DNA of 64,000 bases from the NCBI GenBank assembly GCA_024234675.1, contig JACKNU010000009.1:45193-109192 (forward strand), in the 5' to 3' direction. Of this stretch, positions 52,857 through 63,364 are shown in pieces. Below the pieces are notes generated by a model, which did not search any database, was not told where the DNA came from, and saw only the letters and a program-made list of their open reading frames with translations. The number at the start of each line of letters is the position of its first letter. Position 1 is the first letter of the stretch. This DNA comes from Pseudomonadales bacterium (GTDB taxonomy: Bacteria > Pseudomonadota > Gammaproteobacteria > Pseudomonadales > Halieaceae). Both the position numbers and the translations under genes were made by a program.

Positions 52857-54080
52857 ATGAAGGCCTACCTGGTCGGCGGCGCGGTGCGCGACGCCCTGCT
52901 GGGCTACCCCAGCAGCGAGAACGACTGGGTGGTGGTGGGCGCCACCCCCGCCGACCTGCTGGCTCAGGGCTTCCAGCAGGTGGGCAAGGATTTCCCGGTG
53001 TTCCTGCACCCCGACACCAGGGACGAGTACGCCCTGGCGCGCACCGAGCGCAAGCGGGGGCACGGCTACACCGGGTTCGCCGTGCACTGCGACCCCGCGG
53101 TCACCCTGGAGCAGGACCTGCTGCGGCGCGATCTCACCATCAACGCCATGGCCCGCTCACCCGAGGGCGACATCATCGACCCCTATGGCGGCCAGCGGGA
53201 CCTGGCGGCCAGGGTGCTGCGGCATGTGTCCGACGCGTTCGTGGAGGATCCGCTGCGGGTGTTGCGCACCGCCCGCTTCGCCGCCCGCTACGCCCACCTG
53301 GGGTTTGGCGTCGCGCCGGAAACCCTCGCACTGATGGCCGAGATTGTCGACCAGGACGAGCTGGCCCACCTGCCGGCGGAGCGCATATGGGTGGAAATGG
53401 AGCGCGCCCTGGGTGAGCGCGACCCCCAGGTATTCGTGCAGGTACTGCGCGACTGCGGCGCCCTGGCCAGGTTGCTGCCGGAACTGGAGGCCCTGTTCGG
53501 CGTGCCCCAGACCGAAACATACCACCCCGAGATCGATACCGGGGTGCATACCCTGATGGCGCTGCAGCAGGCCGCGCTGCTCACGCCGGCCACCGATGTG
53601 CGCTTCGCCCTGCTGCTCCACGACCTGGGCAAGGGCACCACCCCCCGGGCGGAATGGCCGCGGCACATCGCCCACGAGCACCGCGGCCTGAAACTGGTGG
53701 AACGGGTATGCCAGCGCCTCAAGGCGCCGGGCCAACATCGCGAGCTGGCCCTGAAAGTGTGCGAGTACCACACCCTCTGCCACCGCGCCCTGGCGTTGCG
53801 CGGCAAGACCCTGCTGAAGCTGTTGAACGCCACCGATGCGCTGCGCCGGCCCGAGCGTTTCGAGGCTTTCCTGCTGGCTTGCGAGGCCGATGCCCGTGGT
53901 CGCAAGGGACTGGAGCAGCGGGACTATCCCCAGGCCGACTTCCTGCGGCGCGCCCAGGCGACGGCCCAGGAGGTGACCGCCGCCGCCTTCAGCGAGCAGG
54001 GCCTGCAGGGCAAGGCCCTGGGCGAAGCGATCGCCGCGGAGCGGGTGCGCCGCCTGGACGCCCTGCGCCGCACCCTGTAG
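52857..54080 (+). CDS. cca: Multifunctional CCA-adding enzyme
   Basis: The 407-residue class II tRNA nucleotidyltransferase has VGGAVRDALLGYPSSENDWVV with the GGxVRD motif, RRDLTINAMA, ERIWVEMERAL and a C-terminal HD domain (LLLHDLGKGTTP), so it can also be a phosphatase. It repairs tRNA 3' ends. Its TAG stop (54078-54080) is part of the GTAG head of a REP element; the last codons read RRTL. Confidence 0.97.
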   Translation: MKAYLVGGAVRDALLGYPSSENDWVVVGATPADLLAQGFQQVGKDFPVFLHPDTRDEYALARTERKRGHGYTGFAVHCDPAVTLEQDLLRRDLTINAMARSPEGDIIDPYGGQRDLAARVLRHVSDAFVEDPLRVLRTARFAARYAHLGFGVAPETLALMAEIVDQDELAHLPAERIWVEMERALGERDPQVFVQVLRDCGALARLLPELEALFGVPQTETYHPEIDTGVHTLMALQQAALLTPATDVRFALLLHDLGKGTTPRAEWPRHIAHEHRGLKLVERVCQRLKAPGQHRELALKVCEYHTLCHRALALRGKTLLKLLNATDALRRPERFEAFLLACEADARGRKGLEQRDYPQADFLRRAQATAQEVTAAAFSEQGLQGKALGEAIAAERVRRLDALRRTL

Positions 54081-54218
54081 GGCCGAATTCATTCGGCCCG
54101 GATATTCCGGATGCACCCGATGATTCATTGGTCGAATGAATTCGACCCTACAATTTTCCTACCCGTAGGGCCGAATTCATTCGGCCCTCATCCCCTGTAG
54201 TGCCGAATTCATTCGGCC
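54077..54218. repeat. Cluster of four GTAG-headed REP elements
   Basis: Plus copies occupy 54077-54098, 54165-54186 and 54197-54218; the last has one base change in its first arm (TGCCGAAT). A minus copy with GGTCGAAT/ATTCGACC arms is at 54130-54151. The plus copies have GGCCGAAT, loop TC, ATTCGGCC. The group fills the cca-folK convergent gap, and its first copy gives cca its stop codon. Confidence 0.9.
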
Positions 54219-54258
54219 GGGGTTGGGTCGCGATCCCGGGTGGCCGGGCGCGCCCGCT

Positions 54259-54771
54259 TCAGGCCCGCGAAATGGACCGGCCGCGCCACTGGAAATCCAC
54301 CCGGCGCAGGGACTGGGCGGACTTATCGTACTCCTGCCACAACTGACGGTAGCTCCTGCCCGCCAGGGGATGGATCTGCCGCGGGGCCAGCTCTGCCAGG
54401 GGGCACAGCACGAAGGCATTTTCCAGGATCTCCGGGCGCGGCAACTCCACGCCCTCGACGATGCCCGTGGCGGTGCCGTGGGTGAGAATATCGATGTCCA
54501 GCTGGCGCGGGCTGTTGCGGCTGGCATTGGCGGGGCGGCCGTGCTCGATCTCCACATGGCGCAAACGGCGGGCGAGTTCTCCCGGACCCAGGTCGGTGTC
54601 GATGGCGACCACCAGGTTCAGGAAGGGCTGGCCGGAAAAGCCGATGGCCTCGCTGTCGTAGACCGAGGACAGGGCCAGCTCGCCGAACAGGCCCTGCAGG
54701 GCATCCAGCCCGGCGACGATATAGCGCTCGCGCTCGATATTGCTGCCCACCCCGAGGAAGACCGCCGCCAT
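54259..54771 (-). CDS. folK: 6-hydroxymethyl-7,8-dihydropterin pyrophosphokinase
   Basis: The 170-residue enzyme activates hydroxymethyldihydropterin for folate synthesis. It shows FLGVGSNIERERYI, the ATP-binding HGRPANASRNSPRQLDIDIL (with the paired Asp), and ELPRPEILENAFVLCPLAELAP. Its ATG overlaps the folB TGA by one base. Confidence 0.96.
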   Translation of the reverse strand: MAAVFLGVGSNIERERYIVAGLDALQGLFGELALSSVYDSEAIGFSGQPFLNLVVAIDTDLGPGELARRLRHVEIEHGRPANASRNSPRQLDIDILTHGTATGIVEGVELPRPEILENAFVLCPLAELAPRQIHPLAGRSYRQLWQEYDKSAQSLRRVDFQWRGRSISRA

Positions 54772-55127
54772 CAGGGCTGCTCCGGGCGCTCGATCACCAC
54801 ACCCACCTCGGCGGCCTGGGCCACCGCACCGGGCTTGGCCAGGCGCAGGCGCAGCCAGGACACGGCGAACTCATCCCGCAGGATATCCGCCAGGCGCTCC
54901 GCCAGGGTTTCGATCAGCTGGAAATCACTCTCTTCTATATAGGCAAGCAGGCGCGCGGCAATGGCGGCGTAGTCCAGCGCCTCCTCGATGCGATCCCCGG
55001 CCGCCGCCCGCCGGTTGTCGGATGCCAGTTCCAGGTCCAGCACCAGCTGCTGGCGGACCCTGCGCTCCCAGTCATACACGCCGATCACGGTGTCGGCCCG
55101 CAGTCCCTTGATATAGACGATATCCAC
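54771..55127 (-). CDS. folB: Dihydroneopterin aldolase
   Basis: The 118-residue enzyme makes hydroxymethyldihydropterin, the folK substrate. IKGLRADTVIGVYDWERRVRQQL contains the pterin-binding signature and LLAYIEESDFQLIETLAERL the catalytic region with Glu. It starts at a GTG directly after the tsaD TGA. In relatives plsY often lies between tsaD and folB; here the two touch. Confidence 0.95.
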   Translation of the reverse strand: MDIVYIKGLRADTVIGVYDWERRVRQQLVLDLELASDNRRAAAGDRIEEALDYAAIAARLLAYIEESDFQLIETLAERLADILRDEFAVSWLRLRLAKPGAVAQAAEVGVVIERPEQP

Positions 55128-56171
55128 TCAAGCCATCCCGGTCGCCGCCAGCGGCGGCAGCTCTTCCATGGGCCAGCGCGGCCGCACCGGCGGCTCCGCC
55201 TCGTCCACCTGCCCCGCCGCCAACCGCACCGCGCCGGCGTAGGCGATCATGGCGCCATTGTCGGTGCAGTAGCGGGGCGCCGGGTAGTAGACCCGCGCGC
55301 CCTCTTTTGCCAGGGCCTGCTCCAGTTGCCGGCGCAGCTTGCTGTTGGCGCTGACCCCTCCGGCAATGACCAGGCGCTTGAGCTGCTCCTGGCGCAGGGC
55401 CCGCCGGCACTTGATCACCAGGGTGGCCACCACGGCCTCCTCGAAGGCGGCGGCGATGTCGCAGGCGTCCTGCTCGCTGACCTCCCCCGCCAGCCGGCAC
55501 TGCTCCACCGTGTTGAGGGTATGGGTCTTGAGGCCGCTGAAACTGAAATCCAGGCCCGGGCGATTGACCATGGGCCGGGGGAACACGAAACGACCCGGGG
55601 TGCCACGCTGGGCCAGGCGGGCGATATGGGGTCCGCCCGGGTAGGGCAAACCCAGCATTTTGGCGGCCTTGTCGAAGGCCTCGCCGGCGGCGTCGTCCAG
55701 TGATTCGCCCAGGATGCGGTACTGGCCGATGGCATCCACCCGCACCAGTTGGGTGTGGCCGCCCGATACCAGCAGGGCCACGAAGGGGAACCGGGGCGGC
55801 TCCGCCTCCAGCATGGGGGCCAGCAGGTGGCCCTCCATGTGGTGCACCCCCAGGGCCGGCACGCCCCAACCCCAGGCCAGGGCCCGGGCCAGGGTGGCCC
55901 CCACCATCAGGGCGCCGACCAGCCCGGGGCCGGCGGTATACGCCACCCCATCGATGTCGCCGGTGCTGCAGCCGGCATCGGCCAGCACCTGCTCCACCAG
56001 CGGCAGGGTCTTGCGTATGTGGTCGCGGGAGGCCAGTTCCGGCACCACCCCGCCGTATTCCACGTGGATATCCACCTGGCTGAACAGGGCGTCCGCCAGC
56101 AGGCCGCGCTCGGTATCGTAGAGCGCCACCCCGGTTTCGTCACAGGATGTTTCCAGACCCAGGACCAGCAT
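55128..56171 (-). CDS. tsaD: tRNA threonylcarbamoyladenosine transferase
   Basis: The 347-residue ASKHA-fold protein transfers the threonylcarbamoyl group to A37 of ANN-reading tRNAs. It begins VLGLETSCDETGVALYD, has the metal-binding HHMEGHLLAP, SGGHTQLVRV and the late GGVSANSKLR. ATG at 56171 starts the domain; frame extends to 56273 without support. It heads a tsaD-folB-folK transcript, divergent from rpsU. Confidence 0.97.
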   Translation of the reverse strand: MLVLGLETSCDETGVALYDTERGLLADALFSQVDIHVEYGGVVPELASRDHIRKTLPLVEQVLADAGCSTGDIDGVAYTAGPGLVGALMVGATLARALAWGWGVPALGVHHMEGHLLAPMLEAEPPRFPFVALLVSGGHTQLVRVDAIGQYRILGESLDDAAGEAFDKAAKMLGLPYPGGPHIARLAQRGTPGRFVFPRPMVNRPGLDFSFSGLKTHTLNTVEQCRLAGEVSEQDACDIAAAFEEAVVATLVIKCRRALRQEQLKRLVIAGGVSANSKLRRQLEQALAKEGARVYYPAPRYCTDNGAMIAYAGAVRLAAGQVDEAEPPVRPRWPMEELPPLAATGMA

Positions 56172-56267
56172 TGTACCCACCGTGAGCAATGAAGGGCGCA
56201 TGATACTGGCTGGCCACGCCCCTGTGTAGGGCCGAGTTTGTACCATTGGGGCGGGCTTGCGGACCCT

Positions 56268-56296
56268 TTGCAAAACGATCCCGATAAGTATAGAAT
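56268..56296 (+). promoter_or_regulatory. rpsU operon promoter
   Basis: TTGCAA (56268-56273) and TAGAAT (56291-56296) are 17 bp apart, some 73 bp before rpsU. Both hexamers are near consensus and the place is where the macromolecular synthesis operon promoter is expected. Confidence 0.65.
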
Positions 56297-56369
56297 GCGC
56301 GCCCTTTCAGGTGACACATTGGCGTGAGGCCCGTGGTCGCCCCAACCAAACGAGACAGGTACGGACTTA

Positions 56370-56585
56370 ATGCCCCATATCAAGATCAAGGAAAACGAGC
56401 CCTTTGACGTCGCCCTGCGGCGCTTCAAGCGCTCCTGTGAAAAGGCCGGCGTTCTGGCCGAGGTGCGCAAGCGCGAGCACTACGAAAAGCCCACCACCGT
56501 GCGCAAGCGTGCCGGCGCAGCTGCCGTGAAGCGTCACCTCAAGAAGCTTTCTCGCGACAACCGCAAGCGCGTCCGCCTTTACTAG
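56370..56585 (+). CDS. rpsU: 30S ribosomal protein S21
   Basis: S21 is a basic 71-residue protein of the 30S platform that helps initiation. The sequence IKIKENEPFDVALRRFKRSCEKAG and the Lys/Arg-rich tail ending RKRVRLY are the standard form. It is the first gene of the rpsU-yqeY-dnaG-rpoD macromolecular synthesis operon, with yqeY 22 bp on. Confidence 0.98.
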   Translation: MPHIKIKENEPFDVALRRFKRSCEKAGVLAEVRKREHYEKPTTVRKRAGAAAVKRHLKKLSRDNRKRVRLY

Positions 56586-56607
56586 GCGGCACACGATCCC
56601 CCTGCCC

Positions 56608-57063
56608 ATGAGCGACACCGCCCTCCGGGACAGCATCACGGCGGCCATGAAGGCTGCCATGAAGGCGCGGGACAAGGAACGCCTGGGAACAATCCGGCTG
56701 ATCCAGGCCGAGTTCAAACGCATCGAAGTGGACGAACGCATCGAAATCGATGACGCCCGGGCACTGGCGGTGCTGGACAAAATGATCAAGCAACGCCGGG
56801 ATTCCGCCGACCAGTACAGCAAGGCCGGCCGGGAAGAACTGGCAGCCCAGGAAAATTTCGAGATAGGCGTGATCCAGGAATTCCTGCCCGCCCAGCTCAG
56901 TGAGGCCGAACTCACCGCCATGGTGGACGCAGCGATCGCCGCCAGCGGCGCCACCGGCATGCAGGCCATGGGCGCCATCATAGGGCAGCTCAAGCCGCAA
57001 CTGCAGGGCCGGGCCGATATCGGCGCGGTCAGCCAGTTGGTCAAAGCCAGACTCACCGCCTGA
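56608..57063 (+). CDS. yqeY: GatB/YqeY domain protein
   Basis: The 151-residue helical protein is the free YqeY form of the GatB tail domain: ALRDSITAAMKAAMKARDKERLGTIRLIQAEFK (in pieces), IDDARALAVLDKMIKQRRDS and MGAIIGQLKPQLQGRADI. It may bind tRNA-related enzymes, but its role is not established. It is regularly placed between rpsU and dnaG. Confidence 0.95.
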   Translation: MSDTALRDSITAAMKAAMKARDKERLGTIRLIQAEFKRIEVDERIEIDDARALAVLDKMIKQRRDSADQYSKAGREELAAQENFEIGVIQEFLPAQLSEAELTAMVDAAIAASGATGMQAMGAIIGQLKPQLQGRADIGAVSQLVKARLTA

Positions 57064-57136
57064 GCCCCACCGCCGCTAAACATTACCCTGTCGGCGTGGT
57101 TCAATAGCCAGTACACCCACTGTGTAGCAGCCCCCG

Positions 57137-58996
57137 ATGGCCGGACGGATACCCCAAGCTTTCCTGGATGACCTGCTGGACCGCGTCGACATCGTCGAGG
57201 TGATAGACCGGCGCGTCAAACTGCGCAAATCGGGGAAGAACTACACCGCCCGCTGCCCCTTCCACGAGGAGAAAACCCCGTCTTTCAGCGTCAATCCCGA
57301 CAAGCAGTTCTACTACTGCTTCGGTTGCGGCGCCGGCGGCAACGCCCTGGGCTTTCTCATGGACTACGAGAACCTGGACTTTCCCAGGGCCGTGGAAAGC
57401 CTGGCCAGCAGCGCCGGCATGGAGGTGCCCCGCGAGCCCTCCAGTACCCCCCACGATCCCGAGCGGGAGCAGGGCAACAAGGCCCTGTATGCCCTGATGG
57501 AAGACGTGGCCCGCTACTACCGCGGCCAGTTGCGCACTCACCCCCAGGCACAGCGCGCGGTGGCATACCTCAAGGGTCGGGGGCTGACCGGCCAGATCGC
57601 CAGGGAATTCGACCTGGGCTTCGCCCCGCCCGGCTGGGACAAGCTGATGAAAGCCCTGGGCACCGGCCCCGAGCAGGTCACCCTGCTCAAGGACAGCGGC
57701 ATGCTGGTGGAAAACGAGCAGGGCAGGCTCTACGACCGCTTCCGCGACCGGGTGGTGTTCCCCATCCGCGACCAGCGCGGCAGGGTGGTGGCCTTCGGCG
57801 GCCGGGTGCTGGGGGACGACAAGCCCAAGTACCTGAACTCCCCCGAAACCAGTATTTTCCACAAGGGACGGGAGCTCTACGGCCTGTACCAGGCCCGCCA
57901 GGCCAACCGCAAGCTCGAGCGCCTGCTGGTGGTGGAGGGCTACATGGATGTGATTGCCCTCGCCCAGCACGGCATCAGCTACGCCACCGCCACCCTGGGC
58001 ACCGCCACCAGCAGGACCCACCTGGAGCGCATCTACCGGCTGTGCCCGGAGGTGGTGTTCTGTTTTGACGGCGACGAGGCGGGCCGCAAGGCGGCCTTTC
58101 GGGCCCTGGAAGCCGCCCTGCCCTGCATGGAGGACGGCCGCCAGGCGCGCTTCCTGTTCCTGCCCGAGGGCGAGGACCCGGACACGGTGGTGCGCAAGGG
58201 CGGCAGGGAGCATTTCCAGCAGCTGCTGGGCAAGGCGATGCCGCTGGAGCAGTTCCTGTTCGAGGCCGTGGCCGAGGGGCTGGATACCGACAGCCTGGAT
58301 GGCCGGGCCAGGCTGAGTAAACTGGCCCTGCCCTACATCCGGCAGATACCCGAGGGCGTCTATCGCCAGCTGATGTTCCAGGCCCTGGCCCGGCGCACCG
58401 GCCTGGACCAGGCCAGCCTGATGAAACTCGAACCCGCCCCGGCACCTCCGGCGCCGCCCGCCGGGCACCCGGCGGCAACAGCCCCCCGGCAGTACGACCG
58501 GGAGCCCGAGCCGCGGCCGCGGCGACGCGCCCCCTTCGGCGGCGCCCACAGCGGCTATTCCAACCTGGCGCAGGCTGCCATCGCCCTGCTGTTGCACCAG
58601 CCGGACATCGCGCGCCTCGCCGATTCCGCGACGCTGGCGGAACTGGAAGGCGATGACGTGGGTCTACTGAGGGAATTGTTGACCCTGCTGCAGCGGCGCC
58701 CGGAATCCAATACCGCCATGCTGCTGGGGCATTGGTACGGCACCCCGGAGGGCGAGCTGCTCAGCCGCCTGGCCGGGCAGGAGCGCCTGATCCCCAGCGA
58801 GGGCATCGAGCAGCAGTTTGTCGACACCATGAACGTGCTGGCCCGGGTGCCCCATCACTCCAGGCTGGCGGCCCAGGTCGACAAACTCAAGCACAGCAAC
58901 TACGCTGAAATCAGCGACTTGGAAAAGCAGCGGTTGAGGGAAATGCTGCAGGAAAAACAGCGGCGGGACGCGGAGCGCAACAAGCCCCGCCAGTGA
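57137..58996 (+). CDS. dnaG: DNA primase
   Basis: The 619-residue primase has a zinc-binding start (CPFHEEKTPSF, then CFGCGAGGNALGF), the TOPRIM catalytic core (LLVVEGYMDVIALAQHG and FCFDGDEAGRKAAFRA) and a C-terminal helicase-binding domain (about 440-619) after a Pro/Arg-rich linker. It makes RNA primers with DnaB. A 73-bp gap follows yqeY. Confidence 0.98.
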   Translation: MAGRIPQAFLDDLLDRVDIVEVIDRRVKLRKSGKNYTARCPFHEEKTPSFSVNPDKQFYYCFGCGAGGNALGFLMDYENLDFPRAVESLASSAGMEVPREPSSTPHDPEREQGNKALYALMEDVARYYRGQLRTHPQAQRAVAYLKGRGLTGQIAREFDLGFAPPGWDKLMKALGTGPEQVTLLKDSGMLVENEQGRLYDRFRDRVVFPIRDQRGRVVAFGGRVLGDDKPKYLNSPETSIFHKGRELYGLYQARQANRKLERLLVVEGYMDVIALAQHGISYATATLGTATSRTHLERIYRLCPEVVFCFDGDEAGRKAAFRALEAALPCMEDGRQARFLFLPEGEDPDTVVRKGGREHFQQLLGKAMPLEQFLFEAVAEGLDTDSLDGRARLSKLALPYIRQIPEGVYRQLMFQALARRTGLDQASLMKLEPAPAPPAPPAGHPAATAPRQYDREPEPRPRRRAPFGGAHSGYSNLAQAAIALLLHQPDIARLADSATLAELEGDDVGLLRELLTLLQRRPESNTAMLLGHWYGTPEGELLSRLAGQERLIPSEGIEQQFVDTMNVLARVPHHSRLAAQVDKLKHSNYAEISDLEKQRLREMLQEKQRRDAERNKPRQ

Positions 58997-59163
58997 CCCC
59001 GGCCACCGGGAACCCCCGCAGATACGGGGCGGGCATTGCTTGCATTAGCCTCACCAGCCCCCATATAGGTACCGATAATGGTGGAACCGCGCGGGGCGGT
59101 GAGTTGTTCGATTATTGGCCATATTCCCGGACGCTTCGGTAGTTATACCACGGGCTTTGCGGT

Positions 59164-59169
59164 TATAAT
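59164..59169 (+). promoter_or_regulatory. -10 element upstream of rpoD
   Basis: A consensus TATAAT lies 47 bp before the rpoD ATG. No matching -35 is clear. Internal promoters of rpoD are known in this operon. Confidence 0.4.
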
Positions 59170-59215
59170 CGCCGGCTAACTTTTTTTCGTCTATTTCAAC
59201 AGGGTGTCACCATAC

Positions 59216-61015
<1,800 letters not shown>

Positions 61016-61030
61016 ACAGTTACTGGCGTA

Positions 61031-61052
61031 GATCCGGTGACCAACCCGGATC
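61031..61052 (+). other. Hairpin just before the photolyase start
   Basis: GATCCGG and CCGGATC (7 bp) flank an 8-base loop between rpoD and the photolyase ATG at 61059. There is no T-run, so it is a weak candidate for a terminator and may instead hamper translation start. Confidence 0.3.
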
Positions 61053-61058
61053 GAACCC

Positions 61059-62612
61059 ATGAGAAAACATTACCGTCAGTTGCGCTGGCTCCTCGGAGAC
61101 CAGCTGTACGAGCATCACTCCTGGTTTACCGAGGTCGACGATGACGTACTCTATGTCATCGCCGAACTACCCCAGGAAACCCGTTATGTCCGCCACCATG
61201 TACAGAAGCTGTGTGCCTTTTTTGCCGCCATGGCGGCCTTTGCCGATCTGCTGCGCGCTCGCGGCCACCACGTACTGCACCTGACCCTGGATGACAGCTG
61301 TGAATACAGTGATCTCGCCGCGACGATAGCCGCACTTATCCAGCGTTTTGACGCCCGGGAATTTCATTACCAACGACCGGACGAATACCGCCTGTTACAG
61401 CAATTCGAGAGCCTGGAGCTGGCCGAGACGGTGACTGTTCACCGGGTTGAGACTGAACACTTTCTGCTACCCTTCGCTGACATCGGCGATTACTTGCCCC
61501 GGGGTAAACACGTACGCATGGAGTCGTTCTATCGCAGGATGCGGCGTCGCTTCGACATTCTCATGGAGGGCGATGAGCCTGCCGGTGGTAAATGGAATTA
61601 CGATCAACAGAATCGCCAGAAGCTCAAGAAAGGCGACCTCAGTGAGATCCCGGCACCCTTGACATGCGCTACCGATGTCGGGGACGTTATGGATCGGCTG
61701 CAGCGCCACGAAATACCGTTCTTTGGAACCGTGCATGACCCCCTGCCCTGGCCGGTAACCAGGGCCCAGGCCCTGCAGCTGCTGGATTATTTCTGCGAGC
61801 ACTGCCTGTGCCAGTTCGGTCGCTTCCAGGACGCCATGACCGCCAGCAGCGTACACGGCTGGAGTCTTTATCACTCGCGCCTGTCTTTCGCACTCAATAC
61901 GAAGCTGCTGGCGCCCGCGGAAGTGATCGACGCTGCTATCGCCAGCTACCACGCCGCAGCGCACATAGACCTGGCCCAGGTGGAGGGCTTCGTGCGCCAG
62001 GTTCTCGGTTGGCGCGAGTATATTCGCGGTGTCTACTGGGCGAACATGCCCGACTATGCCGGCCTCAATCACTACCAGGCCAGCCGCCCGCTACCCGAAT
62101 TCTTCTGGACCGGCAATACGCGCATGCGCTGTATGCAGCAGGCCATCGAGCAGTCACTGGACCGTGCCTATGCGCACCATATCCAGCGCCTGATGGTGAC
62201 CGGGAACTTCGCGCTGCTGGCGGGCATCGACCCGGACCAGCTTGACCAGTGGTATCTGGGTATCTATATCGATGCCATAGAGTGGGTGGAGATGCCCAAC
62301 ACGCGTGGCATGTCCCAGTATGCCGACGGCGGCATAGTCGGCACCAAACCCTATGCGGCCGGCGGTAACTATATCCATAAGATGAGTGACTATTGCGCTT
62401 CCTGTCACTACAAGGTGGCCGAGAAGACAGGAGACAGAGCCTGCCCGCTCAACAGCCTCTACTGGCATTTTATGCAGCGACACCGCGCAGAGTTGAGCCG
62501 CAACCGACGAATAGGCATGATCTATGGCAACTGGGACCGCATGGGCCAGGACCAACAACAAGCCATACTGGCGCATGCCGAGTACAGCCTGGCCAACCTG
62601 GAATCACTGTGA
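61059..62612 (+). CDS. FeS-type bacterial (6-4) photolyase/cryptochrome (PhrB family)
   Basis: The 517-residue flavoprotein is of the FeS-BCP group that repairs (6-4) photoproducts with light. The four cluster cysteines are Cys358, Cys446, Cys449 and Cys462; their spacing (88, 3, 13) equals that of Agrobacterium PhrB. Family segments are LLGDQLYEHHSWF at the start and WNYDQQNRQKL, LGWREYIRGVYWANMPDY and YIDAIEWVEMPNTRGMSQYADGG in the FAD region, given here in parts. It may be read with rpoD (43 bp gap) or separately. Confidence 0.95.
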   Translation: MRKHYRQLRWLLGDQLYEHHSWFTEVDDDVLYVIAELPQETRYVRHHVQKLCAFFAAMAAFADLLRARGHHVLHLTLDDSCEYSDLAATIAALIQRFDAREFHYQRPDEYRLLQQFESLELAETVTVHRVETEHFLLPFADIGDYLPRGKHVRMESFYRRMRRRFDILMEGDEPAGGKWNYDQQNRQKLKKGDLSEIPAPLTCATDVGDVMDRLQRHEIPFFGTVHDPLPWPVTRAQALQLLDYFCEHCLCQFGRFQDAMTASSVHGWSLYHSRLSFALNTKLLAPAEVIDAAIASYHAAAHIDLAQVEGFVRQVLGWREYIRGVYWANMPDYAGLNHYQASRPLPEFFWTGNTRMRCMQQAIEQSLDRAYAHHIQRLMVTGNFALLAGIDPDQLDQWYLGIYIDAIEWVEMPNTRGMSQYADGGIVGTKPYAAGGNYIHKMSDYCASCHYKVAEKTGDRACPLNSLYWHFMQRHRAELSRNRRIGMIYGNWDRMGQDQQQAILAHAEYSLANLESL

Positions 62613-62698
62613 CCCTGGACCCGCCCGACGACTTCCCGGGTGGGCCGGCGCCATAATCGCCTCGACAGCAACTCCTGCGATGTCGAAAGGAAGGGACG

Positions 62699-63277
62699 AT
62701 GACGCAAAAGACGCTTCGACTACTTATCTGCCTGGCAGCCGCTGCCAGCGCGCAGGCTGATACGGCATGTCCGGGAGCACAGCTGGCAGCGCCTGCGGGC
62801 TGCGAACTGAGCTACGGCGACATCCGTTTTGCTCTGCAGGCAAGCGCCGGCGGCTCCATCAACCAGTTGCGCATACAGCCTGCGGGCCTGGCCGTGGATA
62901 ACAGCGAAATAAGCACTGAACTGGACGGTACCGCTTACCGCGCGGAAATAGCCGATCTCGACAGCAACGGCTGGCCCGAGGTTTACGTGTTTGTCAGCTC
63001 CGCCGGCAGCGGCAGTTACGGCTCACTGGCGGCCTACGCGGTAAACAACGGCAAATCGATCACACCGATCTACCTGCCGCCGCCGGAACAGTCCCCCCGG
63101 GATTTCCAGGGTTACATGGGGCACGACCGTTTCGCAGTAGAGGGAGACCAGCTGATGCGCCGCTTCCCGGTTTATCGCCCCACCGACAGCAACGCGACGC
63201 CCACTGGCGGCAGCCGAGAGCTGCGGTATCGCCTGGTGCCAGGCGAGGCCGGCTGGGTACTACAGCTAGTGCCCTAG
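62699..63277 (+). CDS. PliI-like periplasmic lysozyme inhibitor
   Basis: This 192-residue exported protein has a signal peptide cut near AQA (20) and cysteines at 24 and 35. The block GSGSYGSLAAY (103-113), the IADLDSNGWPEVYVF segment before it and GYMGHDRF, LMRRFPVY and TPTGGSRELRYRL after it match PliI, which blocks invertebrate-type lysozymes of animal hosts. The ATG follows AAGGAAGG at a good distance. A host-associated or grazer-exposed life is a possible reading. Confidence 0.8.
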   Translation: MTQKTLRLLICLAAAASAQADTACPGAQLAAPAGCELSYGDIRFALQASAGGSINQLRIQPAGLAVDNSEISTELDGTAYRAEIADLDSNGWPEVYVFVSSAGSGSYGSLAAYAVNNGKSITPIYLPPPEQSPRDFQGYMGHDRFAVEGDQLMRRFPVYRPTDSNATPTGGSRELRYRLVPGEAGWVLQLVP

Positions 63278-63329
63278 GGCCTGTTGACGCTATCTGAGTT
63301 AGCCCTGCACCCCCGGGACTGACAGCCCC

Positions 63330-63351
63330 GGCGGCTTCGCGCGGAGCCGCC
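63330..63351. terminator. Possible bidirectional hairpin between pliI-like gene and trxC
   Basis: GGCGGCT and AGCCGCC form a 7-bp GC stem with an 8-base loop, placed between the two convergent stops. There is no T-run, so termination is uncertain. Confidence 0.3.
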
Positions 63352-63364
63352 CCTCCACGCCGGC

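Noticed and set aside
56226..56248. A further GTAG-headed REP before rpsU
   Set aside because: GTAGGGCCGA is present but the second arm is not complementary, so at most it is a decayed half element.
61016..61058. tRNA remnant after rpoD (GGTGACC and GGATCGAACCC stretches)
   Set aside because: Too short and with no cloverleaf; the segment is better explained as a small hairpin.
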